Assembly: GCF_011043735.1 (NCBI RefSeq)
Contig: NZ_JAAKGV010000006.1
Span: 227,015 to 291,014, forward strand
Direction: 5' to 3'
Length of the DNA stretch: 64,000 bases
DNA from: Methylobacterium sp. DB0501
GTDB lineage: Bacteria; Pseudomonadota; Alphaproteobacteria; Rhizobiales; Beijerinckiaceae
Of this stretch, positions 41,501 through 49,130 are shown piece by piece; the first letter of the stretch is position 1; every line of letters starts with the position of its first letter. The notes below the pieces were generated by a model. The model was not told the DNA's origin, ran no database searches, and saw nothing but the letters and a program-made list of their open reading frames with translations. Made by a program: the position numbers and the translations under genes.

Positions 41501-41899
41501 TCGTCCGCCCTCGGCGCGGCCGGCCAGAAGGCGGCTCCCGTCGTGCGCGCCAGCCTCGGCCCGGTGACCAGGGCGGCCAGGATCCATGCTCTGACCGGGG
41601 TCGACGTGCGCGGCTTCAAGCATACGCTGACCAATGAAGGCATCAGGCACATCCTCGCCAAACATGGCTCTGCGCAGGAGAGGTCACGGGGGCAGATCCC
41701 CGTCTCCGCAGGGGACTTCGCGCAGGTTACCGCGATCGTCCGACGCCCCGACACCATCGGGCCCGGCCCGGCTTCCAAGGCGAATGGCCAGCCGCGACTG
41801 ATCTTCACGAAGGCTATCGACGGCGTGACCTACACCTGCATCGGCGAGATCCAGCGCGGGAAGCGGCGGATCGAAGTCGTCACGCTGTGGAAGAGGTAA
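38555..41899 (+). CDS. Portal protein fused to MuF head-morphogenesis and C-terminal nuclease-like domain, 1114 aa
   Basis: Residues ~50-470 are a DUF935/HK97-like portal (YGYSPVEQVMTTVNIALRRQ, STSPQALLKQMNRASADTQK). A linker carries FDPDQPRAADGKWTSGGGG (~489). A hydrophobic patch lies at ~535-567. Residues ~828-962 form the MuF domain with Cys/His ligands (CCAACQAN, HPKCRCVVAP). After a second linker, FDPRQGRDERGRWTSG (~966), the last ~100 residues (RHILAKHGSAQERSRGQIPV, PRLIFTKAIDGVTYTCIGEI, RRIEVVTLWKR) look like a phage Barnase/EndoU/ColicinE5/RelE-type nuclease domain. Such MuF-linked domains may be ejected with the DNA. Confidence 0.82.
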   Translation: MANPSRGGVQGTPLSPLTLKLSYAAPGQGSAWFGPGAPMPPSAPSEVRGRAWDFPVGYNLNTTARAYEPVGFDMLRRLADGYDLLRLVIETRKDQVARMDWTIRPREGRAVNGRTAALITWLRKPDGLHRWDDWLRMALEDVLVIDALSLLKRRDYAGNLLALEPIDGATIKPLVDDWGRIPEPMLRAGETEWPDAYQQVLKDLPAVNYTANDLLYRPRNRRVNRVYGYSPVEQVMTTVNIALRRQVGTLEYYTSGNVPDSLIGVPDTWTPDQIAAFQNHWDSLFEGNQARRRKAKFVPGGVAKTFIQTREPELKGEFDEWLARVVCFAFSTSPQALLKQMNRASADTQKEIAEEEGLAPLLDWVKGLIDDVLADDFGAPELEFAWAEDVQIDEARQAEILRGKASSGLMSINEVRAKDGLDPDPSPAANQLMVLTGSGYVPIDANTLEGRQAAMALLGPPAGPDGAFGAQGGGQEQDGEDEVAKRLLAKFDPDQPRAADGKWTSGGGGSAGGDGPAKIRGEEARGTFRGVVRNTTIAAALLAGGAVVTAMSGGTAPAVVALATYAADSLLTNAAEKVARHLLSEAGVDAEAATGLVAGALDSAGLGGLLKAESTGIVSDLRRELAATVNAALDEMSRHVEEARGDFDEDVREAALAAIEERRRSWQDKVAAIGAPAEKAAGFTKRWGRPDPVPFDRPATRRAIRAITGRVAGALAGIRDEAVAAARGLGKLAKAAPNPEDTERARREADAFVDRLDLSDLDELAPGLADDLAGVATDTVRRTMAQVGADGLDTLVDQVNEGAVAEARARAAELVGMHWDEDGNLVEAKRASYRIDETTRESLRETIVSGLARNIGSDAIADEIEASYAFSAERALTIAETEVAAVNGQASLESYHAARHAGVGVKKAWWAENGCCAACQANAEAGPIDLDDEFPSGDETTPAHPKCRCVVAPVVEDGPEAVGKAFDPRQGRDERGRWTSGLSSALGAAGQKAAPVVRASLGPVTRAARIHALTGVDVRGFKHTLTNEGIRHILAKHGSAQERSRGQIPVSAGDFAQVTAIVRRPDTIGPGPASKANGQPRLIFTKAIDGVTYTCIGEIQRGKRRIEVVTLWKR

Positions 41900-42037
41900 C
41901 ACCGCCATGCTCGATGCACGGTTCAGAACCGGCCTGAGCTGACACGTCCGAAACGACTGGCGGCTGCCCGAGAGTGTAGCGCGTCCCACCACAGACCTCA
42001 ACGCCAACCGATCCGAAGCGACCTGAGGAGCCGAAGC

Positions 42038-42481
42038 ATGGCCACGGTGCTGACCGGCCTCGTCCGCAACTTCGGTGCGCCCAGCTTCGCCAAGAGCTTC
42101 AAAGAAGTGGACCATCCGCGGGACGCCAACGGCCGGTGGACCTCGGGCGATCACGCCGTCGACAACAGCACGTTCCAGCCCGAGGACGAGGCGCGGATGC
42201 ACGCCATCGACGGCCGCCTGGACAAGCACCTCGGCAACATCCACGCGGCCCGGAAGCAGGCGGCCGAGCACATCGCGGCGCTCGAGGGGATCGGAGCGAC
42301 CGTCGAGAAGGAGCACGCCGCCGCCCTCGATGCGCTCACCGGGCACAACGGCGTTCTCGGCGAGTACGGATTTGCCGAGAGCGAATCCACCGAGGTCGAC
42401 GATGCTGCCGAGTTCATGTCCGGCATCGATGACGCACGCGACGTGCTGAAACCGCATGCGACCGCCGCGAAGCTGAAGTGA
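42038..42481 (+). CDS. Hypothetical virion-associated protein, 147 aa
   Basis: ATG 42038 follows GAGGAG. The N-terminus has the linker motif EVDHPRDANGRWTSGDHAVD shared with the portal protein and the next gene. The remainder is long helix, probably coiled coil (RMHAIDGRLDKHLGNIHAAR, KQAAEHIAALEGIGATVEKE). The motif suggests it is carried in the head like its neighbours. An immunity protein for the nuclease domain is an alternative because of position, but the shared linker argues for a structural or cargo protein. Confidence 0.65.
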   Translation: MATVLTGLVRNFGAPSFAKSFKEVDHPRDANGRWTSGDHAVDNSTFQPEDEARMHAIDGRLDKHLGNIHAARKQAAEHIAALEGIGATVEKEHAAALDALTGHNGVLGEYGFAESESTEVDDAAEFMSGIDDARDVLKPHATAAKLK

Positions 42482-43116
42482 GCGACGAGATGACTATGCA
42501 GTGCGGGTTGCAGACCTTCGGAGTACTCGGGATGGCGAAGGCCTGGAACGAGGAGGACCATCCGCGAGACGACCACGGGAAGTTTTCGTCGACCGGCGGT
42601 GGTGGCGGCGATGACGAGGAATTCAGGCCCGGCGAGGGCTACGAGCCCGTCGATCAGAAGCGCCACGACAAGGCGATGAAATCGCTTAGCAATCACGTTG
42701 GGAAGCTGGAAAGCAGCTTGGATCGGGCAGCCGTTGTCTTCCATGACCCTGGCGCCACCGCGGATCAGATCATCGCAGCGGGCAAGGACGTCACCCGGCA
42801 CCACGCGGCAGCCGGCCGGGCCTACGACGAGGTGCACGAGGTCCGGGCGCTCTACGGCGACGAGGAGCACGAGACGCCGATCCTCAACGATACTGAGGAC
42901 CTGGTGGGGGCGCTCGGCAGCTACGAGGAGGCGCACGCCGCCTCCAGGGAAGCGCTGGCCACCATCCGCGAGGAGACCGCCAGTCGCGCCGCATCCGCCG
43001 CACAGGCCGGCGCCAGCCGGCACGACGACGTCATCACCCAGCTCGAGCGCGATCTCGAAGCCGCGTCGAGTTCAATGGCCGCGCGCCGGGCGGCCCTGCG
43101 GTCGAAGCCCGCCTGA
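42478..43116 (+). CDS. Hypothetical virion-associated protein, 212 aa
   Basis: GTG 42478 overlaps the upstream stop (GTGA). The N-terminus has KAWNEEDHPRDDHGKFSSTG followed by a Gly run, the same linker type as in the two genes before. Long helices follow (KRHDKAMKSLSNHVGKLESS, EEAHAASREALATIREETAS, ITQLERDLEAASSSMAARR). It looks like a diverged paralogue of the preceding 147-aa protein. Role unknown; co-packaging or capsid assembly are possibilities. Confidence 0.65.
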   Translation: MSDEMTMQCGLQTFGVLGMAKAWNEEDHPRDDHGKFSSTGGGGGDDEEFRPGEGYEPVDQKRHDKAMKSLSNHVGKLESSLDRAAVVFHDPGATADQIIAAGKDVTRHHAAAGRAYDEVHEVRALYGDEEHETPILNDTEDLVGALGSYEEAHAASREALATIREETASRAASAAQAGASRHDDVITQLERDLEAASSSMAARRAALRSKPA

Positions 43117-43136
43117 GCCAGCAACAGGACACGGAC

Positions 43137-44867
43137 ATGTCGGACCTTTCCCTCTTCATCCCCCTGACCAAGGTCGACGCCGAGCAGCGCCTGGTCTACG
43201 GCGTCGCCACGGCCGAGACCAAGGATAGGTCCGGCGAGGTCTGCGACTACGCCTCGACCAAGCCGTATTACGAGAAGTGGTCGGGCGGCATCCACAAGGC
43301 GACCGAGGGCAAGTCGTTCGGCAACCTGCGGGCGATGCACGGCAAGGTCGCGGCCGGCAAGGTCACGGCGCTCGCCTTCAACGACGACGCCCGGCAGATC
43401 GAGCTCTGCGCCAAGGTGGTCGACGACGCCGAGTGGGCGAAGGTGCTGGAGGGTGTCTACACCGGCTTCTCCCAGGGCGGCGCCTACGTGAAGCGCTGGA
43501 AGGGCGAGGACGGCGTGATGCGCTACACCGCCGACCCGAGCGAGATCAGCCTCGTCGACATGCCATGCCTGCCCTCCGCCACGTTCCAGGTGCTGAAGGC
43601 CGACGGCGCCGCCGAGACGAAACGCTTCTCCCCCGCGGTGACGGTGACGCCGGAAGAGCCCGGCAACGCCGACGTCGTGGCCCGGGCCGAAGCGCTCGCC
43701 AAGGCAGCCGGCCAGCCGGGCAAGCCCGGCGACTTCATCGCGCCGGCGCGCCGGGAACTGGAGGCGGAAGCCGCGGCGGCGGCACTGGCGAAGGCCGACG
43801 GTCCCGGCACCCAGGAACCGCCCGCCGCCGAGCCGGGACCGGATTATGCCGGCGTGGAGCAGGTCTGGAAGGCCAAGGACGGCACCACCTTCGCGAAGAA
43901 GGCGGATGCGCTGGCGCACAATGCGCGCGCCGAGGCCGAGGCGGCGGCGCGGGCCATCACCGGGCCGGCGCTCGACGCCCTGGCGGACCTGACCAAGCAG
44001 GCCGGCGTCGGGACGGAGGGCGAGCCGGCTGCCGAGGAACAGCCGGCGAAGCCGGCCAGAAAGCGTCGGCGCCCGGCGGACACCGCCGCCGGCAGCACTG
44101 TCGACAAGGTCGCCGCCTCCGACCTCGAGAAAGGCCTGTACGGCGTCTCGCGGCTGGCCTCCCTGATCGGCGAGGTGAAAGATCTGCAGTCCTCGTTCGC
44201 CTTCGATGCAGCCTATGCCGGCGCCCAGACCGACGTTCCGGCCCGCATCAAGGCGTGGGCCTCGCAGGGCCTCTCGCTCCTAATGGCGATTGTGCAGAGC
44301 GAGATGGACGACCTCGCGGGCAGCGCGGACGACGCGACGATGGCGCTCGCCGCCGGCCGCTTGAGCGACGACGCCTGGGGGGCGCTCCGCAAGGCCGTGC
44401 TGGTGAACAGCGCAGGCGGCCAGGCGCTGGCCAAGGTTGGCGCGCGCAACAACAAGTCGGACGCCGAGAAGATTCAGGGCGTACACGACCACGCCGTGGC
44501 GCTCGGCGCGACCTGCGGTGCCGAGAAGGCGGCGGGCGGCGACGGACTGGCGAAGGGCGCGGACCTCGTCGAGGTCGTGCGCGCCGAGCTCGCCAAGGTG
44601 ACGGGCGAGCGCGACGCCCTGAAGAAGGCGGTGACCGACCAGATCATGCCGGCGATCGCCATGCTGCAGAAGATGATCGGCGACCAGCCGGTGCCGCGCC
44701 ACCTCGTCGGCCGGGCCGTGACCAAGGGCGCCGAGGGCGCTGCCGAACTGGTCTCCGACGAACAGGCCGTGCAGCTCCTCGCCAGGATGACGTCCGAGGA
44801 GCGCGCGACGCTGATGATCAAGGTCGCGCAGGCCAACCCCCAGCAGCTTCTCCCGGCCGCGCGCTGA
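43137..44867 (+). CDS. Prohead protease (S78_2/XkdF-like) with C-terminal scaffold-like region, 576 aa
   Basis: Residues 1-160 match the XkdF-like putative serine protease domain: LFIPLTKVDAEQRLVYGVAT, GNLRAMHGKVAAGKV, EGVYTGFSQGGAYVKR and EISLVDMPCLPSATF. His and Ser for catalysis are expected in the MHGK and GFSQGG segments. The remaining ~410 residues are Ala/Glu-rich with predicted coiled coil and charged segments, as in protease-scaffold fusions. ATG 43137 has AGGAC nearby. It directly precedes the capsid gene, as usual. Confidence 0.8.
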   Translation: MSDLSLFIPLTKVDAEQRLVYGVATAETKDRSGEVCDYASTKPYYEKWSGGIHKATEGKSFGNLRAMHGKVAAGKVTALAFNDDARQIELCAKVVDDAEWAKVLEGVYTGFSQGGAYVKRWKGEDGVMRYTADPSEISLVDMPCLPSATFQVLKADGAAETKRFSPAVTVTPEEPGNADVVARAEALAKAAGQPGKPGDFIAPARRELEAEAAAAALAKADGPGTQEPPAAEPGPDYAGVEQVWKAKDGTTFAKKADALAHNARAEAEAAARAITGPALDALADLTKQAGVGTEGEPAAEEQPAKPARKRRRPADTAAGSTVDKVAASDLEKGLYGVSRLASLIGEVKDLQSSFAFDAAYAGAQTDVPARIKAWASQGLSLLMAIVQSEMDDLAGSADDATMALAAGRLSDDAWGALRKAVLVNSAGGQALAKVGARNNKSDAEKIQGVHDHAVALGATCGAEKAAGGDGLAKGADLVEVVRAELAKVTGERDALKKAVTDQIMPAIAMLQKMIGDQPVPRHLVGRAVTKGAEGAAELVSDEQAVQLLARMTSEERATLMIKVAQANPQQLLPAAR

Positions 44868-45032
44868 CGCGCCGGGGCTGAACACGGAGGCCAGGCCGCC
44901 CGGGGACGGGCCGGCCTCGCGCCTCGCCCGCCGGGCCCGACGGCCCACCCCCTCACGACGTCCGCCATGCCGCGCCCCGGGAACGGAGCGTGCGCGCCCG
45001 CGGCCGTGCCCATCGATCCGGATCACGCACCC

Positions 45033-46544
45033 ATGTTCCAGGACAATCCCGCTGCCGCCCTGGAGGCCCTGAAGAAGGCCCAGGCGATCCCGCTCAACGA
45101 TCCGATCCTCGCCCAGCTCGGCCTGACCAAGGCGACCTTCTCGCAGGGCGTCTCGCCCACGAGCGGTCTGACATTTTACGACTTGGAGTTGGGCGCCAAA
45201 AATCTGTATCCCGTCCTGACCCCGCTGCGGAACCTGATCCCGCGCGTGCCCGGCCGTGGCGGCATCCAGGCCGCCTGGCGCGCCATCACCGGCATCAACG
45301 TGTCGGGGATGCGCATCGGCGTGTCGGGCGGCAACCGCGGCGGCGTGCAGATCGTCGCCACCGCCGACTACACCGCCTCCTACAAGGGCATCGGCATCGA
45401 ATCGAACGTCGACTTCGAGGCGCAGTACGCGGCCGCGGGTTTCGACGACGTGCGCGCCATCGCGGCCCGCACCGGCCTCCAGAGCCTGATGCTCGGCGAG
45501 GAGGCGATGATCCTGGGCGGCAACTCGTCGCTCGCGCTCGGCACCACCCCGACCCCGACGCTCTCGGCCTCGTCCGCCGGCGGCGGCCTCGCCAGCGGCA
45601 CCCTGTCGGTGATCTGCGTCGCGCTTTCGCTCGACGGCGTGATCAACGGCTCGCTGTCCGGCGGCATCCAGTCGACCATCACCCGCACCAACGCGGACGG
45701 CTCGACCGACATCTTCGGCGGCGGCGCGGCGGCGAGGTCCGCTCCGGCCACCGTCGCGGTCACCGGTCCCACCGGCTCGGCCGCGGCCTCGGTCGCGGCT
45801 GTGTCCGGCGCGCTGGGATACGCCTGGTTCTGGGGTGCGGCCGGCGCAGAGGTGCTGGGCGCCATCACCCCCATCAACTCGGTCGTCGTCACGGGCGCCG
45901 CCGCGGGGACCCAGACGGCCGCCTCGCTCGGCGCCTCGGACCGCTCGACCAACGCGCTCGCCTTCGACGGCCTGCTGACCCAGGCGTTCAAGGCGGGATC
46001 GGGCGCGACGATCGTCACGATGCCGTCCGGCACCCCGGGCGTCGGCACCCCGCTCACCGCCGACGGCGCGGGCGGCATCGTCGAGATCGATGCCGTCCTC
46101 AAGCAGATGTGGGACCTCTACCGGCTGAGCCCCGACACGATCTGGGTCAACAGCCAGGAGGGGCTCAATCTCTCGCGCAAGATCCTGCAGGGCTCGGCCA
46201 ACAGCGCCTTCAAGTTCGAGTTCTCCGCCGCCCAGGACGCGCTCGGCGGCGGCATCATGATCCGGAAGTACCTCAACCGGTTCTCGATGCAGGGCGGCTC
46301 CGTCCTCGACATCCGCGTCCACCCGAACCTGCCGGCCGGCACCATCCTGTTCACCACGGCCGCGCTGCCGTACCCGATCAACAACATCGGCAACGTCGTG
46401 CAGATCCGCACGCGGCAGGACTACTACCAGATCGAGTGGCCGTTGCGCTCGCGCAAGTACGAGTACGGCGTCTACGCGGACGAGGTGCTGCAGCACTACT
46501 TCCCGCCGTCGATGGCGGTCCTGACCAATATCGGCAACGGCTGA
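45033..46544 (+). CDS. Major capsid protein with internal Ig-like insertion, 503 aa
   Basis: HK97-fold capsid candidate. FYDLELGAKNLYPVLTPLRN and LIPRVPGRGGIQAAWRAITG form the N-arm/E-loop side. The C-terminal part (YRLSPDTIWVNSQEGLNLSR, DIRVHPNLPAGTILFTTAAL, YEYGVYADEVLQHYFPPSMA) is typical of the family. Residues ~169-305 are a Gly/Ala/Thr-rich beta insertion (ASSAGGGLASGTLSVICVAL, ATVAVTGPTGSAAASVAAVS) like capsid-surface Ig-like domains. ATG 45033 (MFQDNP) is chosen; the frame is open to 44967 and a GTG at 45006 is possible, with no decisive RBS. Confidence 0.85.
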   Translation: MFQDNPAAALEALKKAQAIPLNDPILAQLGLTKATFSQGVSPTSGLTFYDLELGAKNLYPVLTPLRNLIPRVPGRGGIQAAWRAITGINVSGMRIGVSGGNRGGVQIVATADYTASYKGIGIESNVDFEAQYAAAGFDDVRAIAARTGLQSLMLGEEAMILGGNSSLALGTTPTPTLSASSAGGGLASGTLSVICVALSLDGVINGSLSGGIQSTITRTNADGSTDIFGGGAAARSAPATVAVTGPTGSAAASVAAVSGALGYAWFWGAAGAEVLGAITPINSVVVTGAAAGTQTAASLGASDRSTNALAFDGLLTQAFKAGSGATIVTMPSGTPGVGTPLTADGAGGIVEIDAVLKQMWDLYRLSPDTIWVNSQEGLNLSRKILQGSANSAFKFEFSAAQDALGGGIMIRKYLNRFSMQGGSVLDIRVHPNLPAGTILFTTAALPYPINNIGNVVQIRTRQDYYQIEWPLRSRKYEYGVYADEVLQHYFPPSMAVLTNIGNG

Positions 46545-46557
46545 TCGCCAGACCCGG

Positions 46558-46584
46558 GGCGGCGACCGTGCCGCCTTATCCTTT
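46558..46584 (+). terminator. Weak hairpin after the capsid gene
   Basis: GGCGGC (46558-46563) pairs with GCCGCC (46570-46575) around a 6-nt loop and is followed by TTATCCTTT. This is a short intrinsic-terminator-like element. It could partly reduce transcription past the capsid gene, giving higher capsid expression. Confidence 0.4.
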
Positions 46585-46599
46585 CCGCGAGGGCCCATC

Positions 46600-46905
46600 A
46601 TGGCAATGAACTGGCGCCTGTTCCCGCCCGTCGCGGTCCGGGAGCAGACCCGCACCGCCAACGGTCGCTCCTACTCGGGCCAGCCCGGCGGCGTCGTCAC
46701 CGTGCCGGAGCAGGACGGGCAGGTGCTCCAGGCGAACGGCTGGACCTTCGTCGCTCCGTCCGGCCCGACGAGCGCCCGGCAGGCCGGCAAGACCGGCCTC
46801 TACGCCGCCCACCGCGGGGCGACGTTCTTCGACGAGACGCTGGGCAAGCTGATCGTGTTCGACGGCCAAGCCTGGCGCGATCCCCTCAACGGCAACGCGG
46901 TCTGA
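46600..46905 (+). CDS. Hypothetical head protein, 101 aa
   Basis: Starts at ATG 46600, 55 bp after the capsid gene. Residues ~12-52 (RTANGRSYSGQPGGVVTVPE then QDGQVLQANGWTFVAPSG) follow the pattern of the small beta domain seen in the 37,978 protein and the terminase tail. The C-terminus (AHRGATFFDETLGKLIVFDG then QAWRDPLNGNAV) looks like a short beta-hairpin repeat found in fibre or decoration proteins. Position after the capsid gene suggests a decoration protein. Confidence 0.65.
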   Translation: MAMNWRLFPPVAVREQTRTANGRSYSGQPGGVVTVPEQDGQVLQANGWTFVAPSGPTSARQAGKTGLYAAHRGATFFDETLGKLIVFDGQAWRDPLNGNAV

Positions 46906-46915
46906 GGAGGCCGAC

Positions 46916-47383
46916 ATGATCACGATGCGCGCGCCCGAGGGGCTGACCGGCTTCACCCATCAGGGCTTTCCCGTCGAGATCCGCGACGGCGTCGCCCAGG
47001 TCGACCCGCGCTTCCGCGGCGAGTTCGAGATGCACGGCTTCCGGGCGGAGGACACGGGCCTTCCGCTCCCTGCTCCCGGGGAGCCCGCGCCGCAGCGTCC
47101 CCTCGACCTGCGCAAGCAGGTCCTGATCGGCCTGTTCGCCGACCGGCTCGACGCCATGACCGACGACGAGCTCGACGCGATGCTGGCCGATGCACGGGCG
47201 GCGCAGCAGCGGGAGCAGGACGGCGCGCCGGTCCTCGACCCGGCCGCGGTGACCGAGGCGGCCATCGACGCGATGTCCCGGCCCGAGCTGTTCGCCTTCC
47301 TGAAGCTGAAGGGTGTGCCGGCCGTGCCTCCGATCACCAACGAGGCCCTGCGCGAGAAGGCGCGGGCGGCGCTGGCAGGCTGA
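46916..47383 (+). CDS. Hypothetical head protein, 155 aa
   Basis: ATG 46916 follows GAGGAGG. The N-terminal ~45 residues again form the small beta domain (MRAPEGLTGFTHQGFPVEIR, DGVAQVDPRFRGEFEMHGFR). The rest is helical (RKQVLIGLFADRLDAMTDDE, LDAMLADARAAQQREQ) and ends with a HeH/LEM-like hint (SRPELFAFLKLKGVPAVPPI). A neck or decoration role fits its place between capsid and connector genes. Confidence 0.65.
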   Translation: MITMRAPEGLTGFTHQGFPVEIRDGVAQVDPRFRGEFEMHGFRAEDTGLPLPAPGEPAPQRPLDLRKQVLIGLFADRLDAMTDDELDAMLADARAAQQREQDGAPVLDPAAVTEAAIDAMSRPELFAFLKLKGVPAVPPITNEALREKARAALAG

Positions 47384-47388
47384 TCGCA

Positions 47389-48201
47389 GTGGCGCCGAAT
47401 CCCTCCGATCTCGTGCGGCTCGCCGACCTGCGAGCGGTGGCGGACCCCGACACCGATCCGGTCCTGCAGCGCCAGATCACGGCGGTGAGCCGGTCGATCC
47501 TGACCGCGATCAACCGCCCGTCGATCCTGCCGCGCGCCTACGTCGAGACCTACGAGGCGGGTCGCAACGGGCTGCTGCTGCGCAACTGGCCGGTGACCCG
47601 GGTCGACGCGGTCTCGCGCGCCGGCACGCTGGTGCGTCCGCTCGTGCCGGGTTCGGGCCTGATCGCCGGCTACGATGTCGACCCCGACGACGAGGTGCCG
47701 CCGGGCCGGCCGCAGATGCTGCGCTTCGGACACGGCAGCCCGATAGGCTTTGGCTGCGCCCGGGTCACGGTGACCTACACGGCCGGCTACCAGGTCACCG
47801 CGGAGGCGACCGTGGTGCCCCAGGGCGGGGCGGTCATAGCGCTCCAGCCCTACGGCGCCTGGGCGAGCGATGGCGGCGTGACCTATGCCGGCGGCTCCGC
47901 CCTGGCCCGCGTCGCATCCGCCCCGTCCGCCGGCCAGTACGCCATGGACGGCGCGGGCGGCTACACCTTCGCGGCCGCCGATGCCGGCCGGCCGGTCGCG
48001 CTCACCTACGGCTACGTCCCGGCCGACCTCGCCAATGCGGCCCGGGAATGGATCCTGGAGCGCCAGGCCTATGCCGAGCGCGTCGGGCTGCAATCCAAGA
48101 GCCTCGGCGGCCAGGAGACGGTGTCCTTCCGCATCGCGGCCGTGCCGGACTTCGTCGCGCCGGTCCTGCAGCAATACGCCAGCGTGGTGCCGCCGTGCTG
48201 A
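47389..48201 (+). CDS. Head-tail connector (gp6-like) with Ig-like insertion, 270 aa
   Basis: Helical connector parts are DLVRLADLRAVADPDTDPVL, QRQITAVSRSILTAINRPSI and, at the end, ADLANAAREWILERQAYAER, as in HK97 gp6-like adaptors. Strands AYVETYEAGRNGLLLRNWPV and CARVTVTYTAGYQVTA lie between. The middle (~residues 145-210, ALARVASAPSAGQYAMDGAG then GYTFAAADAGRPVALTYGYV) is a beta insertion also present in the major tail protein. GTG 47389 lies five bases after the preceding stop. Confidence 0.75.
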   Translation: MAPNPSDLVRLADLRAVADPDTDPVLQRQITAVSRSILTAINRPSILPRAYVETYEAGRNGLLLRNWPVTRVDAVSRAGTLVRPLVPGSGLIAGYDVDPDDEVPPGRPQMLRFGHGSPIGFGCARVTVTYTAGYQVTAEATVVPQGGAVIALQPYGAWASDGGVTYAGGSALARVASAPSAGQYAMDGAGGYTFAAADAGRPVALTYGYVPADLANAAREWILERQAYAERVGLQSKSLGGQETVSFRIAAVPDFVAPVLQQYASVVPPC

Positions 48202-48680
48202 CGGAGATCCAGGTCGACGAGACCAAGGTCGTCGCCCGGCTCGAGCGCGTGCCGGGCGACGTGCTGCGCGCGTTGCGCGCGGCCGTCGACATCGAGCGCC
48301 TGATCCTGGAGGCGCTGGTCAAGCGCAAGCTGTCCGGCGAGGTGCTGAACGTCGTCACGGGCAAGCTACGCCGCTCTATCTATTCCTACGTCGAGGCCGA
48401 GGGCGACCGGATCTCCGGAGTGGTCGCCCAATCCGGCGACGTGAAGTACGGCCGGCGCTGGGAGTTCGGCTTCACCGGCGACGAGGTCGTGCGGGCCCAC
48501 GTCAGGACGGTCACCCAGGCCTTCGGCTCGGCAATCGCCCCGCGCGAGGTCGAGGTGCGCGGGTTCACCCGCCACGTCGACCAGCCGGCCCGGCCGTTCA
48601 TGCGCCCGAGCCTCGCCGAGCGGGCGGCGGCGATCGTGGCGCGCCTCAAGGGCGCCGTCGCGCGAGGAACCGGCGCATGA
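48195..48680 (+). CDS. HK97 gp10-like head-tail joining protein, 161 aa
   Basis: GTG 48195 overlaps the connector stop by seven bases. The protein begins MLTEIQVDETKVVARLERVP and has the gp10 hallmarks VLNVVTGKLRRSIYSYVEAE, KYGRRWEFGFTGDEVV and QPARPFMRPSLAERAAAIVA (the RPF.RPS ending). It is expected at the neck, joining the tail to the connector. The stop overlaps the next ATG (ATGA). Confidence 0.82.
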   Translation: MLTEIQVDETKVVARLERVPGDVLRALRAAVDIERLILEALVKRKLSGEVLNVVTGKLRRSIYSYVEAEGDRISGVVAQSGDVKYGRRWEFGFTGDEVVRAHVRTVTQAFGSAIAPREVEVRGFTRHVDQPARPFMRPSLAERAAAIVARLKGAVARGTGA

Positions 48681-49114
48681 GCCGCAACGCCGCCGTCGAG
48701 GCGCTGAAGGTCGTCGTCGCGGGCGTCTGGGCCTGGAAGGCGCCGCCGTCGCGCCGCCTCAGGCTGTTCGCCGACGTGCCCGCCAAGGACCGCCCCTGCG
48801 TCTTCCTGCACGAGGGCGGCGACGAAACCTACACCTGGCAGAGCGGCGCGATCCCGCGGCGAAAGATCGAGGTGAAGGTCTTCGTCTACATCGACGCCAG
48901 GGACCCGAAGACGGTCGGCGCGGCGCTCCTCAACGACATCATGGACGCCTTCGACGCAAAGCTCGCGCCGAAGGGCGCCGACGCCGTGCTCGGCCGCAAC
49001 ACGCTGGCCGGCACCCAGTACATGGCGCGCATCGCGGGCCGCCCGATCAAGGTCCCGGGCGACTTGGACGGCGACGGGCTGCTCATCGTGCCCGTGGAGA
49101 TCGACCTTCCGTAG
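48677..49114 (+). CDS. Tail terminator/completion-like protein, 145 aa
   Basis: ATG 48677 overlaps the upstream stop. The fold looks alpha/beta with VFLHEGGDETYTWQSGAIPR, RKIEVKVFVYIDARDPKTVG, AALLNDIMDAFDAKLAPKGA and GDGLLIVPVEIDLP. This is the layout of gpU/tail-terminator-type proteins located between gp10-like and tail-tube genes. Assignment is mostly by position and secondary-structure pattern. Confidence 0.62.
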   Translation: MSRNAAVEALKVVVAGVWAWKAPPSRRLRLFADVPAKDRPCVFLHEGGDETYTWQSGAIPRRKIEVKVFVYIDARDPKTVGAALLNDIMDAFDAKLAPKGADAVLGRNTLAGTQYMARIAGRPIKVPGDLDGDGLLIVPVEIDLP

Positions 49115-49130
49115 CCTCCAGGAGACCCTC

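Noticed and set aside
38777..41665. Long minus-strand open frame opposite the portal-MuF gene
   Set aside because: Same antisense effect of GC-rich codon use; no domain visible.
42038..43116. Downstream genes as immunity proteins for the MuF-linked nuclease domain
   Set aside because: Position would fit, but both proteins carry the same head-type linker and long coiled coils, which fits virion or cargo proteins better.
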